From: an uncultured Porphyromonadaceae bacterium
GTDB lineage: Bacteria > Bacteroidota > Bacteroidia > Bacteroidales > Muribaculaceae
NCBI GenBank assembly: GCA_947175695.1
Contig: CAMWNT010000006.1
Coordinates: 1-42,130 of the forward strand
Length of the DNA stretch: 42,130 nucleotides
Direction of reading: 5' to 3'
Positions 17,140 to 25,345 of the stretch are shown here, one piece after another. The position numbers and the translations under genes are program-made. Each line of letters opens with the position of its first letter. Position 1 is the stretch's first letter. The notes beneath the pieces were generated by a model. The model searched no databases. It saw only the letters and a program-made list of their open reading frames with translations, and had not been told where the DNA came from.

Positions 17140-17147
17140 CAAAGTTA
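17140..17147 (-). promoter_or_regulatory. -7 element upstream of the ECF sigma gene
   Basis: TAACTTTG on the minus strand is identical to the -7 elements at 2767, 22260 and 40915. The start near 17133 gives an 88-nt leader. There is no clear -33. Confidence 0.45.
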
Positions 17148-17255
17148 GCAATTTTTTTTGATATTTCCCGATTGATGCCAAACTATTTTTCTTTTCGGCG
17201 CGTTATAATTTTTGCCCCTTGGCAAATCGCATAAACATTTGGTCGCATAACATCA

Positions 17256-17263
17256 TAATTTTG
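17256..17263 (+). promoter_or_regulatory. guaD -7 element
   Basis: TAATTTTG ends 7 nt before the guaD ATG, the same spacing as at the ABC gene, so the mRNA is probably leaderless. The nearest upstream TTTG (17238-17241) is only 14 bp away. Confidence 0.4.
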
Positions 17264-17270
17264 GCCTGTC

Positions 17271-18620
17271 ATGAAGAATAATATCATACCGCCTGACTCC
17301 GCGAGCCTGAAGGCGATCCGCGGCATGTCGCTCTCTTTCACAGCCGATCCGTTTTTGAATCCTCAGGATAAGTGCTACACTCTGATCGAGGACGCTCTGA
17401 TCGTCATGTCGGAGGGCCGGATACTCGATATCGGCAATTATGCCGAGTTGGCTCCGCGCTATCCGGGGTTGACGAATATCACACGCTATGACGACGCGCT
17501 GATCATTCCCGGGCTGATTGATTGCCATGCCCATTATGTGCAGTCGCCGATGATCGCATCGTGTGGCGACACACTTCTGGAATGGCTCGAGCGCTATACA
17601 TTCCCCACCGAGTCGAAGTTCCGCTCGAAGGATTTCGCGGCGGCCGCTGCGCGACAGTGGTTTGGCGCCGTTCTCAGCCAGGGCACAACGACTGCAAATG
17701 TGTTTGCCACGACCTTCGCCGAATCGGTCGATGCCTTCTTCGAGGAGTCGGAGCGCTATAACACGCGGATGATCTGCGGCAAAGTGCTCCAGGATCGCAA
17801 TCTGCCCCCTTCGCTGCGCGATGCGAGCGCCGAGGAGTCGGTGGAGTTGGCGGAGTCGCTGATGAAGAAGTGGCATGGCCGGGGACGTCAGCTTTACGCC
17901 GTCATACCGCGATTCGCACCGACCTCGACCCCGCGTCAGCTTGAGCTGGCCGGTCGGCTCTATGGCGCCCATGTCGGCGAGGGGGTATATCTCCATACTC
18001 ATCTCGACGAGGCCGAGGGGGAGATCGAGTGGGTGAAGGAGCTCTTTCCGGAGTGTCGCACCTATACCGATGTCTATCGCCGCTATGGACTTCTCGGCAA
18101 GCGGTCGGTGATGGCGCATTGCTGCGTTGTCGAAGAGGAGGAATGGCGGATGCTGCATGATTTCGGATGTGGCGTGGCGCACTGTCCGTCGTCGAATCTA
18201 TTCCTTGGCGACGGCGAATTCCGCTATTGGGAGGCCAAGCAGGCCGACAGACCTCTGAATGTCGGGATGGCTACCGACGTCGGAGGGGGCACGAATTTCT
18301 CCGTGCTCCGGCAGCTCGGCGAAGCGTATAAGGTGGCGATGCTTCAGGGCCGCAATCTCGATGCCGTGCGGAGCCTCTTTCTTGCCACCCGCGGAGGCGC
18401 CGAGACATTGCGTCTTGCCGATCGCATCGGCAGTCTGGAGCCGGGGATGGAGGCCGACATAGCCGTCATCGATCTTGCACCCGATGAGTTCACGGCATGG
18501 CGCATGCAGTTTTGCGAGGATATTTTCCAGCGCCTTTTCGTGTTGACGACACTCGGCTCCGACCGCATGATTCGGGCCACCTACGTGGCCGGCGAGCGAG
18601 TCTTCAACCGAGAAAGATAA
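17271..18620 (+). CDS. guaD: Guanine deaminase
   Basis: It converts guanine to xanthine in purine salvage or catabolism (cytoplasm, zinc enzyme). The 449-residue amidohydrolase has the zinc motif GLIDCHAHYVQSP (His86, His88) followed by the guanine-deaminase-specific MIASCGDTLLEWLERYTFPT. Further motifs are VIPRFAPTSTPRQL near 211, LHTHLDE (242, 244), MAHCCVV (His283), HCPSSNLFLGDG near 304 and the catalytic Asp336 in ATDVGGGTNFS. Length and order match the family. It stands alone on its strand; no xanthine dehydrogenase or permease gene adjoins it. It is followed by a 9-bp repeat array and a strong terminator. Confidence 0.95.
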   Translation: MKNNIIPPDSASLKAIRGMSLSFTADPFLNPQDKCYTLIEDALIVMSEGRILDIGNYAELAPRYPGLTNITRYDDALIIPGLIDCHAHYVQSPMIASCGDTLLEWLERYTFPTESKFRSKDFAAAAARQWFGAVLSQGTTTANVFATTFAESVDAFFEESERYNTRMICGKVLQDRNLPPSLRDASAEESVELAESLMKKWHGRGRQLYAVIPRFAPTSTPRQLELAGRLYGAHVGEGVYLHTHLDEAEGEIEWVKELFPECRTYTDVYRRYGLLGKRSVMAHCCVVEEEEWRMLHDFGCGVAHCPSSNLFLGDGEFRYWEAKQADRPLNVGMATDVGGGTNFSVLRQLGEAYKVAMLQGRNLDAVRSLFLATRGGAETLRLADRIGSLEPGMEADIAVIDLAPDEFTAWRMQFCEDIFQRLFVLTTLGSDRMIRATYVAGERVFNRER

Positions 18621-18639
18621 AGAGCTTCAATAGAGCTAA

Positions 18640-18711
18640 GATCCCCGGGATTCCCAAGATCCCCGGGATTCCCGAGATCCTCAAGATCCCCAATATTCCC
18701 GAGATTCCCGA
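18640..18711. repeat. Second 9-bp minisatellite, 8 units
   Basis: Eight contiguous 9-bp units of the form GATYCCCRR (GATCCCCGG, GATTCCCAA, GATCCCCGG, GATTCCCGA, GATCCTCAA, GATCCCCAA, TATTCCCGA, GATTCCCGA) begin 20 nt after the guaD stop and end 16 nt before the terminator. It has the same period as the array at 2784-2936 but a different sequence. Confidence 0.93.
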
Positions 18712-18726
18712 GAGTTATTATAAAGG

Positions 18727-18763
18727 AAAAGAGCGCGTCTTCAATCGAAGACGCGCTCTTTTT
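18727..18763. terminator. Bidirectional terminator, guaD / amylase
   Basis: GAGCGCGTCTTC (18731-18742) and its exact complement (18747-18758) surround a 4-nt loop, flanked by AAAA on the left and TTTTT on the right. It serves both convergent genes. Confidence 0.9.
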
Positions 18764-18793
18764 ATAGCGGGGTTGGAGTTAGTCAATCAAGGA

Positions 18794-21700
18794 TCAACGG
18801 ATCACGACCTTAGTGGCCTTGGTGCCGCGACGCATGATGTAGATGCCGGGAGCGGGATCGAAGACGCGTACACCCTGGAGAGTGTAGAACTCGGGCTCTG
18901 CATCTTCATACCCAGGCATTTCAACAACCGACGACCATACGCCTTCCTGACCGTTAGCGTTGTAGAGAGCGTTGTTGACGAAGGGGAAGTCGCCTGTCTG
19001 AGAGCCGCTGCCGTTGTTGAAGATGATATTCTCGGGCTGTTCGTCGAGTTCAACCACATAGTAGAGCTTGCCGTTGATCTCTTCGGTCTCGGTCAGCTTA
19101 GTGCCGGGCCATTTGCCGAGCTGCTGATCGTTGCCTGACCAAGTGTAGGCGTATACGCTACCCCAGTTCTGAGAGTTGTTGAAGTAAGCCACATATCCTG
19201 TGCGGGCTGCAGCCTTGGTGTAGGTTGCGGAGCCGGTCTTGGTAGTAGTGCCGTCAGTTGCGCTCCAAGTGACAGTGACGCTTTCGCCGTCGGCCATGTC
19301 GCCGCCGAGGGTGAAGGAGTCGGAGCCGGTGAAGTATTTCTGAGCGCCGTTGCCGATCTTATACCAAGCGGAAGTTGCGTTGCGCGAAGAGATGTTGACT
19401 GTCAGAGTGTCGGTGAAACGACCGCCGTTGGGCGAGAGTGTCACAGAGGGCTGGGGAGTAGCGACCACGTCGACCACTTCGTAGCTGTCGCCATTGTAGG
19501 AGTAGTAAGTATCGCCGGTGATGCCGGTGATGTCGCCGGTCTGCTGGCTGCCGTTGCTGAAGATTACGTTGACGCTGTCAACGCTGTCGAAGCTTACATA
19601 GTAGTATGTCTTGCCGTCGATTTCAGTAGACTCTGAGAGCTGCTTGCCGGGCCATGCTCCGTTGAGCTCGACAGTTTCACCACCTTCTTCACCCCATGCA
19701 TAGACATAAGGAGCGCTGGAGGAAGTGACATATACAGTGATGGCTGCGTTCGGATCGACTTTCTTGTAGGTCGCTTTGCCTGTGAATTCAGTGCCCTCGG
19801 AGTTTTTGGCACCCCAAGTGACAGTGACGCTGTCGCCATAGCCCATGCCATCGCCTACAGTGAAGGTTTTTTCCTGACCTGCGGCTGTGAGGTTGACCTG
19901 AGCGTTGTCGCCGACCTTATACCATCCGCTGGCTGCGTTTTCGCCGAGAGTTGCGGTGACAGTGAGAGTTTCGGTCTTGAACGAGCCGCCGGCGGGAGAG
20001 AAGTTTACGCTCGGATTGCCGATTGCATCGTCAGCAGTATAATACTGCGAAGCACCGGGATCGGAGAAGGATACGCTGCCACCGTGAGCGACGGGGCTGG
20101 AAGCGTAGATGAACTGGCCGTCGGTGCCGACTTTGCCGCCTGTCCAGTCTTTTACGAGCACACGGAGCTGACCCTTAGTGTTGGGAGCGCTGACAGTGAT
20201 TGAGCCGCCACCCTGATAGGTCTGGCCTGTGACGAGGTCGGTGTAAGTGCCGGCGGGCACGTTGCTGAATGTAGCGCCGCCGTTGATGGCTACGAGAGCG
20301 TAGCTGTCTTTATAAGCGCGTTTGAATGCGAAGCCACCCTTTGCGGAGCAGCCGTCGAAAGTGTACTGGCCTTTGCGGAGCGCGGGCACAGCGGCACGGA
20401 TTTTGTTAAGGCGGATGATGTGCTGAGCGAGGTCGGCGTTGAGGGTCTTGGCCGCATTGCCTGTGGCGGTGAACTCACCAAAGTCGGAAGCGTTGACAGA
20501 ACCCTCGATATAATGGCCGAAGTAAGCGCGGCCTGACTGGCCGACGGGCATGTCGGTGCCACCGGCGTCAACTTTAGCGCCCTTCTGGAATTCAACCTCC
20601 GAACCGTAATAGATACAGGGGATGCCGCGGAAAGTGAACATCAGCGCGAGGTTCTCTGCCCACTGTGCTGTGCCGCCGTTGAAGCGAGTGAGGTCGTTCG
20701 GGCCGGGGCAGTAGTCGTGAGAGTCAACGTATACGACGTTGTAGGATGCGTCGTTGTAGTAATGGTCGCCCTCTTTGGCGATATTCACGGCAGCTTCGGC
20801 GCTATTGAAGTTATAGTGCATCGGGAAGTCGATGACATTGTAGCCGGAAGCCTCGGAATAGTCGGGCTCATGCCAAGCGCCATTCTTCATGAATACGTTG
20901 TCGGAGTTCTTGTCGAAAGCTGTCTCCTGCTCGCAGAGCGCCATCGGGCCGACGGGGCTGTCGTGGCCCTCGGGGAGCACCTGCGAATCCCAGAAAGCCT
21001 GGCTGCCGTCGTAGGCGTCGAGGAGGCTCTGGGGCGATTTCCAAGTGTAGTAGTGGCTCGAAAGGTTGTGCTGGTCGCGATAGATCACTCCGCCGAAGCG
21101 TGCGCAGCACTCACCGAACATGTAGAAGGGGCAGCCGTTGAGACGTTTGCTCTTGTATTTCTCGCCGAGTTCGATGAAGCGGGGGATAAACTGCTTGTTG
21201 AAAGTCAGGCGGGAGATATGGCCTGTAGTGTCGATACGGAAGCCGTCGACGCCCATTTCGATAAACTTGCCGTAGCATTCCACGAGGTAGTCGGCCACAG
21301 TGTTGTTTTCAGTGTTGAGGTCGACGCAGTCGCCTGCGATCTGTCCCCACCAGCGGTTGGGAAGGTCCCAGTTCCAGCCTGTGCCGTAGTGGTGGTAGTA
21401 GTTGTGTGTATCGTATTGGGGCTGCTTGAAATATTTGAAGCGAGCTTCATACTGCGCCTTGCCGTCGAGGTCGTTGTAGTTGGAGGGGAGACGGTCGTAG
21501 TTGGGTGTCAGCGAAGCTGCTACGTCTGCCTGGTTGCGGATATCCTCGGAGCGAGTGAAGAGGGGGTTGAGGTTGACTTCGCCGAAGTTGCCGGTGTGAT
21601 TGAGCACGATGTCAAGCACAATCTTCATTCCTTTGGCGTGAGCAGCGTCGATGAGGCTCTGGAAAGTGACGTCTTCCGACGAACCCCAGGATTTGCGGGA

Positions 21701-22069
21701 TTCATAGCGGAGGTCGACTTTGCTCATATCCATGGCGTGATAGCCGTGGAAGTCGGTGCCGGAAGCGTTCTGTACGATAGGAGTGATCCAGATGGCAGTG
21801 AAGCCGAGAGCCTTGATGTAGTCGAGTTTATCGATAAGGCCTTTGAAGTCGCCACGCCAGTCGGGATCGTTGTGGGCGATCTGTACGTTCTGATGGTCCC
21901 AGCCGCAGACGTTGTTTGCGGGGTCACCGTCATAGAAGCGGGTCGTCATGGCGAAGTAGATGGTTTCGTCGCGGAAGTCGTCGCGGTCGCCTACGAAAGT
22001 GGCCGCTGATCCTGCGAAAGCCGTGGTCGCCATGAGGGTTCCTGCAAGGAATCTTGAAAAGCGATTCAT
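18794..22069 (-). CDS. Secreted GH13 alpha-amylase with two starch-binding modules
   Basis: It hydrolyses starch-like alpha-glucans outside the cytoplasm. Of 1091 residues, 1-23 form a signal peptide. A GH13 barrel at about 30-560 carries nucleophile Asp280 (GVDGFRIDT), acid/base Glu320 (YMFGECC) and Asp452 (VDSHDYCPG). A beta C-domain follows to about 650. Then a duplicated two-module unit appears: Ig/chitobiase-like 686-772 plus CBM26-like 776-865, and again 874-952 plus 958-1046. The end (PGIYIMRRGTKATKVVIR) resembles type IX-type or Muribaculaceae C-terminal sorting tails. No SusCD genes adjoin it, so it is a free-standing amylase gene. A likely promoter lies about 185 nt upstream. Confidence 0.93.
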   Translation of the reverse strand: MNRFSRFLAGTLMATTAFAGSAATFVGDRDDFRDETIYFAMTTRFYDGDPANNVCGWDHQNVQIAHNDPDWRGDFKGLIDKLDYIKALGFTAIWITPIVQNASGTDFHGYHAMDMSKVDLRYESRKSWGSSEDVTFQSLIDAAHAKGMKIVLDIVLNHTGNFGEVNLNPLFTRSEDIRNQADVAASLTPNYDRLPSNYNDLDGKAQYEARFKYFKQPQYDTHNYYHHYGTGWNWDLPNRWWGQIAGDCVDLNTENNTVADYLVECYGKFIEMGVDGFRIDTTGHISRLTFNKQFIPRFIELGEKYKSKRLNGCPFYMFGECCARFGGVIYRDQHNLSSHYYTWKSPQSLLDAYDGSQAFWDSQVLPEGHDSPVGPMALCEQETAFDKNSDNVFMKNGAWHEPDYSEASGYNVIDFPMHYNFNSAEAAVNIAKEGDHYYNDASYNVVYVDSHDYCPGPNDLTRFNGGTAQWAENLALMFTFRGIPCIYYGSEVEFQKGAKVDAGGTDMPVGQSGRAYFGHYIEGSVNASDFGEFTATGNAAKTLNADLAQHIIRLNKIRAAVPALRKGQYTFDGCSAKGGFAFKRAYKDSYALVAINGGATFSNVPAGTYTDLVTGQTYQGGGSITVSAPNTKGQLRVLVKDWTGGKVGTDGQFIYASSPVAHGGSVSFSDPGASQYYTADDAIGNPSVNFSPAGGSFKTETLTVTATLGENAASGWYKVGDNAQVNLTAAGQEKTFTVGDGMGYGDSVTVTWGAKNSEGTEFTGKATYKKVDPNAAITVYVTSSSAPYVYAWGEEGGETVELNGAWPGKQLSESTEIDGKTYYYVSFDSVDSVNVIFSNGSQQTGDITGITGDTYYSYNGDSYEVVDVVATPQPSVTLSPNGGRFTDTLTVNISSRNATSAWYKIGNGAQKYFTGSDSFTLGGDMADGESVTVTWSATDGTTTKTGSATYTKAAARTGYVAYFNNSQNWGSVYAYTWSGNDQQLGKWPGTKLTETEEINGKLYYVVELDEQPENIIFNNGSGSQTGDFPFVNNALYNANGQEGVWSSVVEMPGYEDAEPEFYTLQGVRVFDPAPGIYIMRRGTKATKVVIR

Positions 22070-22252
22070 GGTTGATGTGGTTAAAAAAAGTATATGAATA
22101 AAAATGTTAAGCCTTTATGGACTCCTTGATCCGGCAAGAAGCCGCTCAATGCAGGGCGGCATGCAGAATCGGGGATTGGATCGCGTCGGCGCGATGAGGT
22201 TGCGAAATGTCGGGATGATAGTGAGTTTCCATGGCCCGGACAAAATTTCGCT

Positions 22253-22260
22253 CAAAGTTA
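22253..22260 (-). promoter_or_regulatory. Amylase -7 element
   Basis: TAACTTTG on the minus strand; a TTTG lies 23 bp upstream (22287-22284), slightly too far. It implies a 175-nt leader that contains a small ATCGCG hairpin (22180-22195). The rest of 22070-22421 holds no gene. Confidence 0.45.
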
Positions 22261-22364
22261 ACATATTTTATTCTATATTTCAGCAAATTCCCTCAAATTT
22301 AATTGTTAATTTATGTTAATTAGACTTTTGAACGCGCACTTGGGTTTTCTTGGCCGCTATGATA

Positions 22365-22395
22365 ATCCGCCGCCGGGACATACCCCCGACGGCGG
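22365..22395 (-). terminator. Hairpin after the YD-motif gene A
   Basis: TCCGCCG-C-CGGG pairs with CCCG-A-CGGCGGA around a 7-nt loop, 26 nt beyond the stop of the gene ending at 22422. The T run is poor (TTATCAT), so this is a probable but weak terminator. Confidence 0.45.
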
Positions 22396-22421
22396 ACCAC
22401 ACGTGGATGATTCCACAACTA

Positions 22422-23000
22422 TCAATAGTATGAGATTTGGCGCGTCTCGACAAATTCCACGGATTTGGGAGCTTTGCCGGTCTGTGTGGTGGTGGAGCTG
22501 ACCTTGCGACTGATCCAGTTGCCGGCGGCATCGAGGCTGTAGTCTGAGTAGGTCATTACGACCGATTTTTCTTTGCTTGATTTGGAGTCGGTCGAGGTGA
22601 TTGTCTCTTTGACCATTGTCCCGTCGGGGGAGTATTCAAAGGATTCGACGGTTTGGTAATCTGTGCTTCCTTTGTGGTAAACTTCCGAAATTTGGTTGAC
22701 CCTCTTTGACTCATTGTATTTGACATCGACTTCGAGGATATTGTTGTCGCCAATCACAAAAGAGGATCCGAGGGGATAGCCCTCATCATCGTAATACATA
22801 TGGGAAAAGCATAGCAAACCGTTATTCATAAACTCGGGATTCGAATCGATGATCGACCGTTTTGCTTTGGTTTTCAGCTTAACTTTTTTCACAGTCCCCT
22901 CCAGTCCGTAAAGAGCCTGTCCGTGGTATTCGGTGGCGGCGAAAGCATTGATGCTCATCAGCATCGCCAGTACGCTCAACCATATATGCAGTCTTTTCAT
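22422..23000 (-). CDS. Exported YD-motif protein A (cassette copy 1)
   Basis: Family not recognised; function unknown. It has 192 residues: a signal peptide (1-21, ending AFAA), then TEYHGQALYGLEGTVKKVK. Short Tyr-Asp-Gly motifs reminiscent of RHS/YD repeats follow: YYDDEGYPLGSS near 69, FEYSPDGTMVKE near 121, and YSLDAAGNWISRKV near 152. It ends FVETRQISYY. It is therefore periplasmic or outer-membrane exposed. It is 18 nt downstream of gene B (23019-23618) and most similar to A' at 24704-25282, sharing the N-terminus, KTKAKR, YSPDG and GNWISR. No catalytic residues are evident. Confidence 0.75.
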   Translation of the reverse strand: MKRLHIWLSVLAMLMSINAFAATEYHGQALYGLEGTVKKVKLKTKAKRSIIDSNPEFMNNGLLCFSHMYYDDEGYPLGSSFVIGDNNILEVDVKYNESKRVNQISEVYHKGSTDYQTVESFEYSPDGTMVKETITSTDSKSSKEKSVVMTYSDYSLDAAGNWISRKVSSTTTQTGKAPKSVEFVETRQISYY

Positions 23001-23018
23001 GATTAAAGCATTTTAAGG

Positions 23019-23618
23019 TTACGGATAATATTCAATCTCGCGGGTTTCGACATAGCGGTCATCTTCGACCAACTCACCATTTTCGTAGAAACTGAACACT
23101 ACACTCCGCTCGATCCAATTGCCGGCGGCATCATATTTATAGCCATCGTAGTCCAATTCCGCAAACGGTGTCGCAACGCCGTCGCCATCGTCGGGCAGAG
23201 TGCTGATGACACACTTCTCGACTTCGCCCGACGAAGAATATTGATTCTTGTAAGACATCGAAGTAGGCCCATGAAGACCATGCCTTGTCTTAGAAATCTG
23301 TTCTACAGGCCGCTTCATCTCGTCGTACCGAATGTCGATCATGATGTACATCTCGCCGAGCACGGAGGATAGACCCAACGGATAGCCATCGGCATCGTAA
23401 TACATGAACGACTTTTTAACGCGTCCGTCATTCGTAAACCCGACCTTCGACATCTTCGGGAATATATATTTCAGGAACTTGCTGTCGGACTTCCTCTTCA
23501 TTTTCTTGACATTTCCCTTCAATCCATAGGCCACGCGACCATAATACTCGGTCGCTGCAAAGGCAGTCGTGAAGAGCAACGACATCACCAAAGCGGCCAA
23601 AATTCTGAGCTTTTTCAT
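23019..23618 (-). CDS. Exported YD-motif protein B (cassette copy 1)
   Basis: A 199-residue secreted protein of unknown function. The start at 23618 is chosen because it gives a standard signal peptide (MKKLRILAALVMSLLFTTA) and matches B' (25346-25951); the frame extends to 23777 with no such features. Architecture parallels A: AATEYYGRVAYGLKGNVKK, YYDADGYPLGLS near 74, NQYSSSGEVEKCVI near 119, YDGYKYDAAGNWIERSVV near 154, and the ending YVETREIEYYP. It is the first gene of the B-A pair, preceded by a promoter (23873-23843) and a structured leader of about 218 nt. The repeated Tyr-Asp/Gly-Asn-Trp motifs suggest a beta-hairpin scaffold rather than an enzyme. Confidence 0.75.
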   Translation of the reverse strand: MKKLRILAALVMSLLFTTAFAATEYYGRVAYGLKGNVKKMKRKSDSKFLKYIFPKMSKVGFTNDGRVKKSFMYYDADGYPLGLSSVLGEMYIMIDIRYDEMKRPVEQISKTRHGLHGPTSMSYKNQYSSSGEVEKCVISTLPDDGDGVATPFAELDYDGYKYDAAGNWIERSVVFSFYENGELVEDDRYVETREIEYYP

Positions 23619-23683
23619 GATAGTAGTGTTATTTGATTCAGACTTTGCAAGTCTAACTTGTTGATTTTTTCGATTGTAGGGAT

Positions 23684-23735
23684 GCGCCATGGCGCGTTGA
23701 CGCGTCCAATCCCTTTTATCACGGGCATCGATTGG
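23684..23735 (-). promoter_or_regulatory. Structured 5' leader of gene B
   Basis: The transcribed leader contains the perfect palindrome GCGCCATGGCGC (23684-23695) and an inverted repeat CCAATC/GATTGG (23706-23711, 23730-23735). It lies between the promoter and the start codon. A regulatory function is inferred only from position and structure. Confidence 0.3.
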
Positions 23736-23842
23736 GAGAGATGTCTGACTGTTTCGTGTCGATGTGCCGGGAAGCAACCTTATAGCTCAAGCTCCTTGAC
23801 CATCGGAAGTTAAACTTGCGAAACAATTTTTTGATTTCGAGT

Positions 23843-23873
23843 CAAAGATAGTCAATAAATTTTAATAATCCAA
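23843..23873 (-). promoter_or_regulatory. Promoter of the B-A gene pair (copy 1)
   Basis: TTG (23873-23871), 20 bp, TATCTTTG (23850-23843) on the minus strand. The predicted start near 23836 leaves a 218-nt leader. The AT-rich stretch from about 23874 to 24240 upstream shows no gene. Confidence 0.5.
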
Positions 23874-24241
23874 CAGTTTTTTTGCATTTTTATGTTTTTA
23901 ACATTTTTATAGTATCATACTACTGAAATTTATCTTTTTTAACACTTGATCGTCGAATCTGCCGATTGTCACGGTCATCATTATTAGTGATTTTTACAAA
24001 ATTACAGCATTGTTATGTTGTCAGCCATACCTTAATCAATACTTTTTGTCATTTTAATACATTTCTGCAATTACTCAAATATATGCAACATATAAATTTG
24101 GAAATCTGTCATTTTTATCAGCATACTCATCATCTCAAACCCGACATCCGGGCAGCAGAAGGCAACAAACGGCGTTGTATTGGAGAAAATATTCTTATTT
24201 TATGCAATAATACTCCAAAGACGTCCGATCGGCATGGAGAC

Positions 24242-24284
24242 AAAAAAAGAATCGGACTCCCGCGAGGGCGGTGATGTCTGATTC
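24242..24284 (-). terminator. Terminator in the gap between cassettes (copy 1)
   Basis: On the minus strand a 9-bp stem (GAATCAGAC / GTCCGATTC, one G-U pair) is followed by TTTTTTT (24248-24242). It lies over 400 nt beyond the nearest upstream stop codon, so it may end a separate small transcript starting from the TAATTTTG at 24571-24564. A diverged copy is at 26540-26587. Confidence 0.5.
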
Positions 24285-24493
24285 TCGATTTTGATAATGA
24301 ATTGTCGTAAGAATGAAACGGCACTTGTCGGCTAAGGGCAATGTGACGTGTCGCCGTTTCAGCATTGTAGCGCGGCCGCGAAGACCGCAGTCAGAACCCG
24401 TCTACAATCTTAAGCGTTGTAGATCTGTGCGCACGAATCAATGTATGCGCGCAGCACTTTTTCAATAAAATGCATCATAGCAGTAAAATTTAA

Positions 24494-24567
24494 AACTCTA
24501 ATCGGCCTTCAAATCATGGCGGCTTTTAACCCGCCTCAACCATCCGGCCTTTGAAATAGAACACAAA
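24494..24567. repeat. Flank of the duplicated cassette (left copy)
   Basis: AACTCTAATCG (24494-24504) and CCTTTGAAATAGAACACAAA (24548-24567) recur, the second with one mismatch and with similar spacing, at 26627-26699. With the terminators and the gene pairs they show that the duplication covers about 2.1 kb, not only the coding parts. Nothing coding is seen in 24285-24650. Confidence 0.7.
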
Positions 24568-24652
24568 ATTACAAAAAATGTTTTGAAAAACTATGTTTTA
24601 TAACATATTTTTCACCACCAATGCCTATTTTCCCCGAATTTTACCCCTGCAA

Positions 24653-24696
24653 ATTCGCACCTATTCGTCATCAAGATAGAGCGAATAGGTGCGAAT
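24653..24696 (-). terminator. 15-bp perfect hairpin after gene A'
   Basis: ATTCGCACCTATTCG and its exact complement flank a 14-nt loop, starting 7 nt beyond the A' stop codon. Followed on the minus strand by TTTGCAGG, a weak T tract. It is a likely transcription terminator or mRNA 3' stabiliser of the B'-A' operon. Confidence 0.6.
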
Positions 24697-24703
24697 ACAT
24701 CGT

Positions 24704-25282
24704 TCAAAAGTATGTAATAGTTCGTGTTTCTACAAACTCAGAGGTTTTTGTGGAGCCATTCTCCTTTGTGGTGATAGAGGTTACACTCCGGCTTATCCAA
24801 TTTCCTGTTGAATCGAACTGATAATCGGAATATCTCATTTCAACCTTTTTTGCTTTTCCGGATTTGACATCGGTCTCGGTGACTGTCTCTTTGACCAACA
24901 TACCATCAGGAGAATATTCAAAGTCATCTGTGGTAGTGAAATTCGAGCCATATGATTGGCTGGTCTCGGTTATTTGCCCCACCCGATGATCTTCTCCATA
25001 TTTCACATCTACAGTGGTTGAAAATTTATTGTTCGCCACCATACTTGATCCGATCGGATAGCCGTCGGAATCGTAAAAAAGTGTGGAATTGCAAAGAAGT
25101 CCATTCTCAAAAAATGATGGATTGGATTCCGGATAAAGCCTCTTTGCTTTGGTTTTCCATTTTACGCTCTTCACATTTCCGACCAAACCGTAGAGAGCCC
25201 GGCCGTGATATTCAGTAGCCGCGAATGAGTTGAAACAAATCAACATCGCGATCACCGACATCCATATATTCAGTTTTTTCAT
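24704..25282 (-). CDS. Exported YD-motif protein A' (cassette copy 2)
   Basis: A 192-residue secreted protein, the same length as A and clearly its paralogue: signal peptide ending FAA, TEYHGRALYGLVGNVKSVK, WKTKAKR, FYDSDGYPIGSS, DFEYSPDGMLVKETV, FDSTGNWISRSV and a terminal FVETRTITYF. Divergence is concentrated in the middle (residues 85-115). Function unknown. It lies 63 nt downstream of B', presumably cotranscribed, and ends just before a 15-bp hairpin. Its base composition is more AT-rich than the housekeeping genes around, as for the whole 22.4-26.7 kb island. Confidence 0.75.
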   Translation of the reverse strand: MKKLNIWMSVIAMLICFNSFAATEYHGRALYGLVGNVKSVKWKTKAKRLYPESNPSFFENGLLCNSTLFYDSDGYPIGSSMVANNKFSTTVDVKYGEDHRVGQITETSQSYGSNFTTTDDFEYSPDGMLVKETVTETDVKSGKAKKVEMRYSDYQFDSTGNWISRSVTSITTKENGSTKTSEFVETRTITYF

Positions 25283-25345
25283 AATTGCAATGTTTAGAAT
25301 CAGTAGTAATGATAATCGTCGATAATAATCTCTTCTTACAGATGA

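Noticed and set aside
20717-22009. 430-codon open frame antisense to the amylase
   Set aside because: Val/Ala/Glu-rich sequence without domain features, opposite the conserved GH13 catalytic core.
22104-22319. 71-codon plus-strand frame upstream of the amylase
   Set aside because: Lies in the amylase leader/promoter zone, has no conserved features and includes the minus-strand -7 element.
24130-24324. Short frames in the 23.6-24.7 kb gap
   Set aside because: They overlap the hairpins and AT-rich spacer, are not preserved in the duplicated flank at 26.5-26.7 kb and show no coding character.
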